DNA of 17,100 nucleotides from Blastocatellia bacterium (GTDB lineage: Bacteria > Acidobacteriota > Blastocatellia > Pyrinomonadales > Pyrinomonadaceae): positions 1,545-18,644 of the forward strand of contig DNNE01000159.1 of NCBI GenBank assembly GCA_003487805.1, read 5' to 3'. The notes beneath the pieces are model-generated. The model was not told the origin of the DNA and ran no database searches. It saw nothing but the letters and a program-made list of their open reading frames with translations. A program made the translations under genes and the position numbers. Of this stretch, positions 1 to 6,140 are shown piece by piece. Numbering within the stretch: the first letter of the stretch is position 1; every line of letters begins with the position of its first letter.

Positions 1-704
1 AGCAGATCCTGCACGAGATTGATGCGGCCATCGTTTTGATGAAGGAAGACCGCGCCGCCGAAGCCGCCCAGGCACTGCGCCGCATTGTCGAGATCGAAAA
101 GCTGCTCATCGCCCAGATTCATATTCTGGAAACCATGACGCCGGTTCGTTTTCTGGCGTTCCGGGACCAACTGAATCCGGCCAGCGGTTTTCAGTCGATG
201 CAGTTTCGCGAAATTGAATTCGCTTCCGGTTTACGAGACGAAGCGATTTTGCGGGCCTTTGCCGGAGATGACTTTGCTTTCCAGCGACTGCAAGCCCGCA
301 TGAATGCGCCGTCGCTGTCGGAAGCGTTCTTTGCGCTGCTGCGCCGTCATGGGTTCGACACGCCCGCCAGCGACTCGCCCCGTGACGCGAAGGAACGGCG
401 CAGCAATTATGGCAAGCGGCAACGCGCGGTGGTCGAAGTGCTTACGCACGAGGAACAGTTCTACAAAGAATCCCAACTGGCCGAAGGATTGATCGAACAC
501 GACGAATACTTCTCGCTCTGGCGTTCGCACCACATCAAAATGGTCGAGCGCATGGTCGGCGCCAAGCCCGGCACCGGTGGTTCAGAGGGAGTCGGATACC
601 TGCAAAAGACGCTGGACAAGAAATTCTTTCCCGAGCTTTGGGACGCACGCACCTACCTGAGCAGCAAGCATGAAGCGGAAGGCTGTCCGTTTGCGAAGAC
701 TTAG
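1..704 (+). CDS. kynA: Tryptophan 2,3-dioxygenase, 5'-truncated by the window edge
   Basis: Haem enzyme that opens the indole ring of L-tryptophan with O2 to give N-formylkynurenine, the first step of the kynurenine pathway, in the cytoplasm. The frame is open from base 3 and begins with QILHEID, which in the family lies well inside the protein (after the WFK segment), so the true start is upstream of the window. Visible family signatures are LETMTPVRFLAFRDQLNPA followed by SGFQSMQFREIE, then WRSHHIKMVERMVG, where the second His aligns with the proximal haem ligand, then GTGGSEGVGYL (substrate-binding Gly/Ser loop), and the C-terminal FFPELWDARTYL. About 234 codons are present; the family is usually 260-290 residues. 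An ATG inside the ORF (39) is not the real start. It is followed by an AT-richer insert and then a benzoate-CoA-ligase-type gene on the same strand. Identification is firm. Confidence 0.96.
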   Translation, partial: QILHEIDAAIVLMKEDRAAEAAQALRRIVEIEKLLIAQIHILETMTPVRFLAFRDQLNPASGFQSMQFREIEFASGLRDEAILRAFAGDDFAFQRLQARMNAPSLSEAFFALLRRHGFDTPASDSPRDAKERRSNYGKRQRAVVEVLTHEEQFYKESQLAEGLIEHDEYFSLWRSHHIKMVERMVGAKPGTGGSEGVGYLQKTLDKKFFPELWDARTYLSSKHEAEGCPFAKT

Positions 705-710
705 GCTGAT

Positions 711-1378
711 ATGGAAATAAGACTTCTTTTAAGATCGCAGGCCAATCAGGTATTTGAAGCAATTAAGAGTGCAGGACTTCAGGCGACTGATTTCGACTGG
801 CGAGACGCGACGGGACATGCTTCTATGACTCGCGTATCCCGGTTGGTTCATAAGGCATCGGGCTATTACTTCATTTTTGATAACCTTGGACAGTTTTCAG
901 CAAATGGGAGCCTGGTCAGCAAACGCTTGTTGATTCATGGTATTGGGATGATTGGGAAAGCCAACTGGATTGTTGTCGCTCATGGCTATCCTATGTAAGG
1001 CGAGAGACTGAATCTCCTGATCTTTGGGGCGCGATATCGAAGGAAGCCCAGCTTCTCGAATCTGCCGCATCCGCGGACACATCGAATGCGCCCTTCACGA
1101 CCGAAGAGAAGGCATACATAGTTCAAGGCGTCAATGAGATCAAACAATACCTTTTGACGGCCCACAAGCTTGATCCGGAATTGGTCGAATCGCGTCTGAA
1201 TTATCTAGTCGAGTCGTCCGAGAGAGTAGGAAGAAAAGACTGGATTAACCTTCTCATTTCTGTGCTGGTCGGAATTGTGATTAGTGCTGCACTGCCACCG
1301 GAAGCTACTCGGGAATTATTTCGATTTGTAGGAACAGTGCTTCGTCAGATCGTCAATATGCCGCTTTTATTAGCCTAG
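711..1378 (+). pseudogene. Hypothetical protein disrupted by a frameshift, with C-terminal membrane segment
   Basis: Not a family I can name. The ATG at 711 opens a 95-codon frame ending at 998, but the sensible protein changes frame between 884 and about 910. Up to about 899 frame one reads HKASGYYFIFDNLGQFS. From 902 the other frame reads KWEPGQQTLVDSWYWDDWES, then RSWLSYVRRETESPDLWGAI, and stays open to 1378. Together they give about 222 residues: an alpha/beta N-terminal part, a Trp-rich middle, a helical part with a GRKDW motif and one hydrophobic segment (NLLISVLVGIVISAALP, roughly 1247-1297). The shift equals one lost base near 895-905. The second frame has a stop at 881-883, so it cannot extend further upstream. 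No classical X-XXY-YYZ slippery heptamer is visible, so a real mutation or an assembly error is more likely than programmed frameshifting. G+C is visibly lower than in the dioxygenase next door. Confidence 0.7.
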
Positions 1379-1390
1379 AGAAATTGGTTT

Positions 1391-1404
1391 TGCCATAATG
1401 GTAG
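1391..1404 (+). promoter_or_regulatory. Possible extended -10 promoter with overlapping operator for the toxin-antitoxin pair
   Basis: TGC-CATAAT (1391-1399) matches an extended -10 (TGn plus five of six TATAAT bases). It sits inside the small palindrome CCATAATGG (1393-1401), a plausible site for antitoxin autorepression. No good -35 is seen at the usual distance. A purine-rich ribosome site GGGGAG (1425-1430) follows, 7 bases before the antitoxin ATG. Confidence 0.35.
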
Positions 1405-1437
1405 AATAACAACAAACGTCCGACGGGGAGTAATCCA

Positions 1438-1632
1438 ATGTCATCAAACGTTCAATACGTCACAAACCAAACCGGCGAGAGAACCGCAGTAATTCTTCCG
1501 ATTGATGAATACGAGGAATTGCTCGAAGATCTACACTTGATTCGCGTCGCCTATGAAAGTAAGGACGAACCTCGCCGTCCTTTCGATGAAGTAGTAGAAG
1601 AGATGCGAGCTGCCGGGGAGATCGATGTATAA
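1438..1632 (+). CDS. Phd/YefM-like antitoxin of a type II toxin-antitoxin pair
   Basis: A 64-residue acidic protein beginning with a Phd/YefM-like strand-helix pattern: QYVTNQTGERTAVILPIDEYEELLEDLHLI. In this group the N-terminal half dimerises and binds the promoter DNA, and the acidic C-terminal half (about residues 40-64, with DEVVEEMRAAGEIDV) wraps around and neutralises the toxin. GGGGAG lies 7 bases before the ATG. Its stop overlaps the toxin start by 8 bases (1625-1632), the usual translationally coupled order with antitoxin first. It probably represses its own promoter together with the toxin. At this length, assignment to Phd/YefM rather than RelB is based on pattern only. Confidence 0.8.
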   Translation: MSSNVQYVTNQTGERTAVILPIDEYEELLEDLHLIRVAYESKDEPRRPFDEVVEEMRAAGEIDV

Positions 1633-1876
1633 GGTCATTATTACCTCACGTGCGGAACGAGAACTTAGACGTCTAGACAAAGCAATTAAGAATCGAGTCG
1701 TTTCAGGCATTTATGCTCTTGCCGAAAACCCCCGTCCTCACGGCTGCCTCAAAGTGAAAGGCGAAGACCTTTGGCGGATTCGTATTGGAGACTGGCGTGT
1801 TGGTTACGGCATTGATGATCAAGCCAGGGTTGTCGATGTGCTCAGGGTTAATCAACGAAGCCAGTTCTACAACTAG
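1625..1876 (+). CDS. RelE/ParE-superfamily toxin
   Basis: An 83-residue basic protein of normal length for RelE/ParE toxins. The pattern is typical: MYKVIITSRAERELRRLDKA (first strand and helix), a middle helix ending in LAENPRPHGCLKVKG, then the core strands DLWRIRIGDWRVGYGIDD and VVDVLRVNQRSQFYN. RelE-like members cleave mRNA at the ribosome and ParE-like members poison gyrase; the Arg-rich strands and C-terminal RSQFY fit RelE better, but this is inference. The start overlaps the antitoxin by 8 bases. The stop lies 13 bases before the ATG of the CoA ligase, so read-through into that gene is possible. No truncation is seen, so the pair looks intact. Confidence 0.88.
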   Translation: MYKVIITSRAERELRRLDKAIKNRVVSGIYALAENPRPHGCLKVKGEDLWRIRIGDWRVGYGIDDQARVVDVLRVNQRSQFYN

Positions 1877-1889
1877 TCGATCTGACTCA

Positions 1890-3467
1890 ATGACCATCGA
1901 CTTCCCCGAACAATTCAACATGGCCGACTACTTCCTCTATCACAATCTGGAGGAAGGCCGGGAAAACAAGGTCTGTCTTTACTTCAAAGATCAAACTTAC
2001 ACTTATGGCGAGGCCGCGCGGCTGAGCAATCGTGCCGGCAACGCTCTGCGATCCGCCGGTGTTGAGATGGAAGATCGGGTCTTGATCGTTCTGCCCGATT
2101 GTCCGGAATTTGTTTGGACGTGGTTTGGCGCCGCGCGTATCGGCGCCGTGATCACGATGGTGAATCCGCTGCTGCCCGCGGATGATTATCGCTACTATCT
2201 CGAGTACACGCGAGCGCGTTGCGCTGTAGTTCATGAATCATTTCTCGACCGAGTCGCCCAGGCGCTTCCTTCCGCGAAATATCTGCAGTCGCTGCTGATC
2301 GTGCGCAACGAAGACGCCATCGACGCCGAACCGTTCAATCCGCCGAAAACCGTCAAGTCATTTTCGTTCGGTGAGATTGTCGAGGCGCAAGCGCCGGTTT
2401 GCCGCGCCGCTGAAACGCATCGCGACGACATTGCGATCTGGTTGTTCACTTCCGGCTCGACAGGTCATCCCAAAGGCGCGGTCCATCTGCAACACGACTT
2501 GCCTTACAACACTGAAGCGTTCGCGAAACGCACGATGGGCGTGCACGAAAACGATTTGACTGTGTCGGTGCCGAAGCTTTTCTTTGGTTATGCGACCGGA
2601 ACAAATTTGCTTTTTCCGTTTGCGGTCGGCGGTGCTACGGCTCTGTTCGCCGAACGCTCGACTCCGCAGATAATGTTTGAAGTCATCGAGAAGTACCGGC
2701 CAACAATTCTTACGACCGTGCCGACAATGATCAATGCAATGCTGAATGTCGAAGATGCGAGTAAGCGCGACTTATCAAGCCTTCGATTTTGTTACTCAGC
2801 GGGTGAAGCTTTGCCAGTCGAGCTTTATCATCGCTGGAAGGAAACGTTCGGGGTAGAGATTTGTGACGGCATCGGATCGGCTGAGATGTTTCATATCTAC
2901 ATTACCAACCGTCCGGAAGAGGTCAGGCCCGGGAGCCTCGGCCGCATCGTTCAAGGGTATGAAGCGAGGATTGTTGATGCAGACAACAAAGAAGTTCCGG
3001 CCGGCGAAATGGGTACGTTGAAAATCAAAGGCGATTCAGCCGCGCTGTGTTATTGGAACGCGCACGAAAAATCGAAAGAGACATTCGCAGGTGATTGGTG
3101 TACGACCGGCGATCAATTCCAGGTTGACGCCGAAGGGTACTACTGGTATCACGGACGCACCGACGCCATGCTGAAGGTCGGCGGCGTGTTCGTCGCTCCG
3201 TCTGAAATCGAAAACTGCCTGCTTCAGCATGAAGCGGTACTCGAATGCGCGGTCGTGGGACGCGATGACGGTGACGGGCTGGTCAAGCCGAAAGCTTTTG
3301 TCGTCACGCGCGACGGTTATCAAGCCGGCGATGCACTCGCTGAAGACATCAAGCAATTTGTAAAAACACGGATCGCGCTTTACAAATACCCGCGCTGGAT
3401 CGAATTTGTTGGCTCCCTTCCAAAGAACGATCGCGGCAAGATCGATCGAAAACTCCTCAAGCAATAG
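1890..3467 (+). CDS. Benzoate-CoA ligase family AMP-forming enzyme (possible 2-aminobenzoate-CoA ligase)
   Basis: ANL-superfamily enzyme that activates a carboxylic acid with ATP to the acyl-AMP and then transfers it to CoA. The ATG at 1890 is preferred to an upstream in-frame start at 1785, which would overlap the toxin by about 90 bases; from 1890 the protein is 525 residues and opens with FPEQFNMADYFLYHNLEEGR, like benzoate-CoA ligases. Motifs present are the P-loop TSGSTGHPKG (about 187-196), the SAGEALP strand, GIGSAEMFHIYITN (A5 region), TGDQ with the ribose-binding Asp, the hinge HGRTDAMLKVGG, and GKIDR near the C-terminus with catalytic Lys about 517. The acyl-pocket segment LFFGYATGTNLLFPFAVGG resembles aryl-CoA ligases. 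Closeness to tryptophan dioxygenase makes anthranilate, benzoate or a hydroxybenzoate the likely substrates; the exact one cannot be read from the sequence. The ribosome site is weak. Confidence 0.88.
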   Translation: MTIDFPEQFNMADYFLYHNLEEGRENKVCLYFKDQTYTYGEAARLSNRAGNALRSAGVEMEDRVLIVLPDCPEFVWTWFGAARIGAVITMVNPLLPADDYRYYLEYTRARCAVVHESFLDRVAQALPSAKYLQSLLIVRNEDAIDAEPFNPPKTVKSFSFGEIVEAQAPVCRAAETHRDDIAIWLFTSGSTGHPKGAVHLQHDLPYNTEAFAKRTMGVHENDLTVSVPKLFFGYATGTNLLFPFAVGGATALFAERSTPQIMFEVIEKYRPTILTTVPTMINAMLNVEDASKRDLSSLRFCYSAGEALPVELYHRWKETFGVEICDGIGSAEMFHIYITNRPEEVRPGSLGRIVQGYEARIVDADNKEVPAGEMGTLKIKGDSAALCYWNAHEKSKETFAGDWCTTGDQFQVDAEGYYWYHGRTDAMLKVGGVFVAPSEIENCLLQHEAVLECAVVGRDDGDGLVKPKAFVVTRDGYQAGDALAEDIKQFVKTRIALYKYPRWIEFVGSLPKNDRGKIDRKLLKQ

Positions 3468-3867
3468 TCTGGTGCTCGTAGATGGGCGGAGATTAGCGGC
3501 GCGCGGTGGCTGCGTTACAGTCGGCCGCCGATGGCAACTAACTCAAAATGGAAGCAAATCCAGCCCGATTCACGACAAATCGAATTGCATCAAGGGTAAA
3601 TTCACCTGACTTCGTCGCGGATTGAACTCAGTTCGGCCTCAATTCACATGACTTCACCGTGAAGTTAATCGGCTCCGCGTCGAAATTAACCTTCCTCGCC
3701 GCAGTGTCGCCCTTCTTTGGGGACGAGACAGCCAGAAAAACCGGTCAAAACATTCGAAAAAATGAAGATTAGCACGCACATGCGCCTCTCTTTACTGGAA
3801 TTGCATACCCACTAACCATTTCTTTGATACGAGGACGACGAAGGACTTTACGGAGGGGATACACATC
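3468..3867. other. Gene-free 400-base stretch upstream of the PEP-CTERM gene
   Basis: No convincing ORF: the longest frame here overlaps the ligase end and has a low-quality, Ser/Arg-rich translation. It holds a direct repeat, TTCACCTGACTTC (3601-3613) and TTCACATGACTTC (3643-3655), 42 bases apart start to start with one mismatch. It also holds the palindrome at 3651-3665 and the inverted hexamers GTTAAT/ATTAAC (3664-3669 and 3685-3690). The 3' end carries the leader of the next gene, with GGAGGGG (3852-3858) 9 bases before its GTG start. I see no convincing sigma-70 or sigma-54 promoter. Confidence 0.55.
3651..3665. repeat. 15-base palindrome overlapping a direct repeat, possible operator
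   Basis: ACTTCAC-C-GTGAAGT has perfect 7-base arms around one base. Its left arm is part of the second copy of the TTCAC(C/A)TGACTTC direct repeat. It lies about 200 bases before the PEP-CTERM gene, so a role as regulator binding site is only a guess. Confidence 0.35.
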
Positions 3868-4560
3868 GTGAGAAAGTTATTTCTATTGTTGGCGGCGTTG
3901 GTTGTAATCGCATTGCCCGCGGTTGCTTCAGCCGACACGATCACTTTTCAAGCGCCGGCAACCGGCGCCAATCAGGGAAGCGGTGGGCCCAACCAGTTCA
4001 ATCTGGATCACCACGAGGCGTACACGTGGCGCATCGACGGCGTTAATCTTTCCGGCAAGACCATCACGAGTGCCACGCTGACGTTCCGCAACATCAGCAA
4101 CTGGGATACGAACAAGAATATGTTGTTCATCCACCTCCTCGATACTGCACGGCGCGCCGGAGTCAACTCGTTTCAAGATGCGCCCGCGACTCAGGTCCCG
4201 GTCATCGATATCAACGACGATTTCGCGGGAACGCGTTATCTAAACAACCCACTGGTAGCGCCGGGCACCGGAAACACATTTCTGACGCAGCAATCGTTTA
4301 CCACGACGGGTCGGGATTTCGTGTACACATTCACCGCCGATCAATTGAAGGTTTTGAGCGCTTACTTCCTGAACGGCGGCGACATCGCGTTTGGATTCGA
4401 TCCTGACTGTCACTTCTGGAATGACGGCATTGCGTTCTCGTTCACCACGGCGCCGACCGCGACGCCTGAGCCGGCGACCCTGGCATTGCTGGGAACCGGA
4501 TTGGCAGGACTGTATTACAGTCGCAAACGAAAGAAGCAACAGGCACAGATTATCAACTGA
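3868..4560 (+). CDS. PEP-CTERM sorting-domain protein, secreted
   Basis: A 230-residue exported protein. Residues 1-22 are a signal peptide (MRK, a Leu/Val core, then AVASA before DTITF). Residues 23-195 look like a beta-rich extracellular domain with SATLTFRNISNWD and FTFTAD-type strands; I do not recognise a specific fold, and there is no evident catalytic motif. The C-terminus is a classical PEP-CTERM signal: PEP at 200-202, a hydrophobic stretch TLALLGTGLAGLYY, then the basic tail SRKRKK. In this system a membrane exosortase cleaves near the PEP motif, and the proteins are linked to exopolysaccharide or biofilm matrix. Start GTG at 3868 is supported by GGAGGGG 9 bases upstream. The gene converges on a two-component operon, with a shared terminator between them. 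No exosortase gene is in the window, so the processing enzyme must be encoded elsewhere. Confidence 0.9.
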   Translation: MRKLFLLLAALVVIALPAVASADTITFQAPATGANQGSGGPNQFNLDHHEAYTWRIDGVNLSGKTITSATLTFRNISNWDTNKNMLFIHLLDTARRAGVNSFQDAPATQVPVIDINDDFAGTRYLNNPLVAPGTGNTFLTQQSFTTTGRDFVYTFTADQLKVLSAYFLNGGDIAFGFDPDCHFWNDGIAFSFTTAPTATPEPATLALLGTGLAGLYYSRKRKKQQAQIIN

Positions 4561-4587
4561 AAGATCGCTCGCGATTTGTCAAAAGAA

Positions 4588-4620
4588 AAGCCGCGGATTC
4601 GCTCCGCGGCTTTTTTTGTT
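4588..4620. terminator. Bidirectional Rho-independent terminator between convergent genes
   Basis: AAGCCGCGGA (4588-4597), loop TTCGC, then TCCGCGGCTT (4603-4612) form a perfect 10-bp stem running into seven or more T on the + strand. On the - strand the same stem is followed by TTTTCTTTT, so it can stop both the PEP-CTERM transcript and the response-regulator transcript. Confidence 0.92.
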
Positions 4621-4663
4621 TCGGAACTGCTTGTGCCGGCAAGCGGGTGTTCTTACTGGCTAC

Positions 4664-4683
4664 CCGCTCGCTGGCGCGAGCGG
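4664..4683. repeat. 8-bp palindrome just after the response-regulator stop
   Basis: CCGCTCGC-TGGC-GCGAGCGG, a perfect 8-bp stem with a 4-base loop, lies 8 bases beyond the stop codon of the - strand regulator. There is no T-run next to it, so it looks like an intergenic REP-type hairpin that might stabilise the mRNA 3' end rather than a terminator. Confidence 0.6.
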
Positions 4684-4691
4684 TTCTGTAC

Positions 4692-6110
4692 CTAAGACCG
4701 CAATCTTCCTTCCAAATTGTAATCACGCAATCTGCGATAGAGAGTTGACGGCGAAATCCCCAGCATCTCTGCAGCCTTGCCGCGATGCCATCCCGTCTGT
4801 TCCAGCGCCGAGATGATTTGTTGTTTCTCAACGTCACGAAGCGAACCCGTGTTCGAACCGCCAGCCATTTCGCTCGAGGCAGAAACTCCTGGGACTGGTG
4901 AACTTTGCATCGGGACGAATGGCATCGAGCCATTCACGCGCGCGACTTCAGGCGGCAACTCGTTTGCGGTAATTACACCTTCATTAGAAAGCAGGATCGC
5001 GCGCTCCAAACAATTGCGAAGCTGGCGCACGTTGCCAGGCCACTGATACGCGCGCAACTTGTCCAACGCCTCCGATGTCACTTCCGGAGGATGCGGTCCG
5101 CCAAGGTGCTTCAGAATATGATTCATCAAAGGCTCGATGTCTTCAGGGCGATCCCGAAGCGGCGACAGGTGAATCTGAAAACTGTTGATGCGATAAAGCA
5201 GGTCAGCGCGAAAGGCGCCGTCAGCGACCACAGTGTCGAGATTGCGATTCGTGGCGGCTACGATGCGGACGTTGACTTCAACTTTGCGCACGCCCCCCAC
5301 GCGGAAGAAAGTGCGCGTCTCGATCGCACGCAACAATTTCGCTTGCAGTCCGGACGGCAGTTCTGTCACCTCATCCAGGAACAATGTTCCACCGTCAGAG
5401 AGTTCGATCAATCCCAGCTTGCGCGCTTTGGCGCCTGAAAACGCGCCGGCTTCGTAGCCAAACAGTTCTGATTCCAGCAACGATTCCTGAAACGCGGCGC
5501 AATTTAGATCGATGAAAGCTCCGTTCGCGCGATTCGACAAGCGATGAATTGCCTGCGCGATCAACTCTTTCCCCGTGCCTGACTCGCCGGTAATTAAAAC
5601 GGACGCTTCCGAAGGTGCGACGCGCTCGACCAAACGAATTGCTTCGGCCATCGCCTGCGATCGGCTGATGATTTCTGGGACGGCGGATTTGCGCTCGATC
5701 TGCGCACGCAGTCTTTGATTGTCAACGCGCAGGTTTCGCTTTTCCGCGGCCTGCCGCACGCGCACATCGAGCTCGTTGATGCTGTAGGGTTTCGTGAGGT
5801 AATCATACGCACCGAGCTTCATCGCCTCCACGGCAGTCTCGATCGTGCCCTGACCTGTAAGCATGATTACTTCCGGAGGGTTCGGGCGCTCATGCACGCG
5901 CCGCAACAACTCCATGCCGTCCATGTGCGGCATGTTAATGTCGCACAACAACACATCGACGTTGCTCTCTTCCAGTTTGCGCAATGCTGCTTCGCCATCG
6001 GGCGCAGCCTGCACACGATAACCGAGTCTTTGAAGTTCTTTTTGTAAAACGAGCCGGAGGTTTGCCTCGTCTTCGGCGATCAGTAATCTCGCATCACGCT
6101 GTTCGTTCAC
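4692..6110 (-). CDS. NtrC-family sigma-54-dependent response regulator
   Basis: A 472-residue transcription activator with three domains. The receiver (about 7-120) has acidic pair E13/D14, phospho-acceptor D57, T85 and K107. The AAA+ domain (about 148-375) has Walker A GESGTGKE (175-182), Walker B GTLFLDE (241-247), the sensor ATNRN and arginine-finger region FRADLLYRI. The C-terminal Fis-type helix-turn-helix (about 424-467) ends AAEMLGISPSTLYRRLRDY. The sigma-54 contact loop reads GAFSGA (222-227) instead of the usual GAFTGA, with Ser for Thr at 225. It sits 30 bases downstream of the kinase gene on the same strand, so the two are surely co-transcribed. Its neighbour is a PEP-CTERM gene; in known PEP-CTERM systems the PrsK/PrsR pair and RpoN control such genes, so that is a plausible target, but I found no good -24/-12 site in front of it. 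Confidence 0.95.
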   Translation of the reverse strand: MNEQRDARLLIAEDEANLRLVLQKELQRLGYRVQAAPDGEAALRKLEESNVDVLLCDINMPHMDGMELLRRVHERPNPPEVIMLTGQGTIETAVEAMKLGAYDYLTKPYSINELDVRVRQAAEKRNLRVDNQRLRAQIERKSAVPEIISRSQAMAEAIRLVERVAPSEASVLITGESGTGKELIAQAIHRLSNRANGAFIDLNCAAFQESLLESELFGYEAGAFSGAKARKLGLIELSDGGTLFLDEVTELPSGLQAKLLRAIETRTFFRVGGVRKVEVNVRIVAATNRNLDTVVADGAFRADLLYRINSFQIHLSPLRDRPEDIEPLMNHILKHLGGPHPPEVTSEALDKLRAYQWPGNVRQLRNCLERAILLSNEGVITANELPPEVARVNGSMPFVPMQSSPVPGVSASSEMAGGSNTGSLRDVEKQQIISALEQTGWHRGKAAEMLGISPSTLYRRLRDYNLEGRLRS

Positions 6111-6140
6111 TGGCTTTACCCCGCACTTGGAAGGCCGTTA

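Noticed and set aside
884..910. Programmed -1 frameshifting at the hypothetical gene
   Set aside because: No X-XXY-YYZ heptamer or obvious stimulatory stem is seen; mutation or assembly error is the simpler reading.
3406..3609. 67-codon frame after the CoA ligase
   Set aside because: It overlaps the ligase C-terminus in another frame, has no ribosome site and no recognisable features.
3718..3734. Sigma-54 type promoter upstream of the PEP-CTERM gene (GG at 3719 and GC at 3731)
   Set aside because: GG-N10-GC spacing is right, but the rest of TGGCAC-N5-TTGC does not match.
4905..5438. 177-codon + strand frame opposite the response regulator, and similar frames opposite the kinase (6789-7295)
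   Set aside because: Antisense shadows of confidently identified conserved domains.
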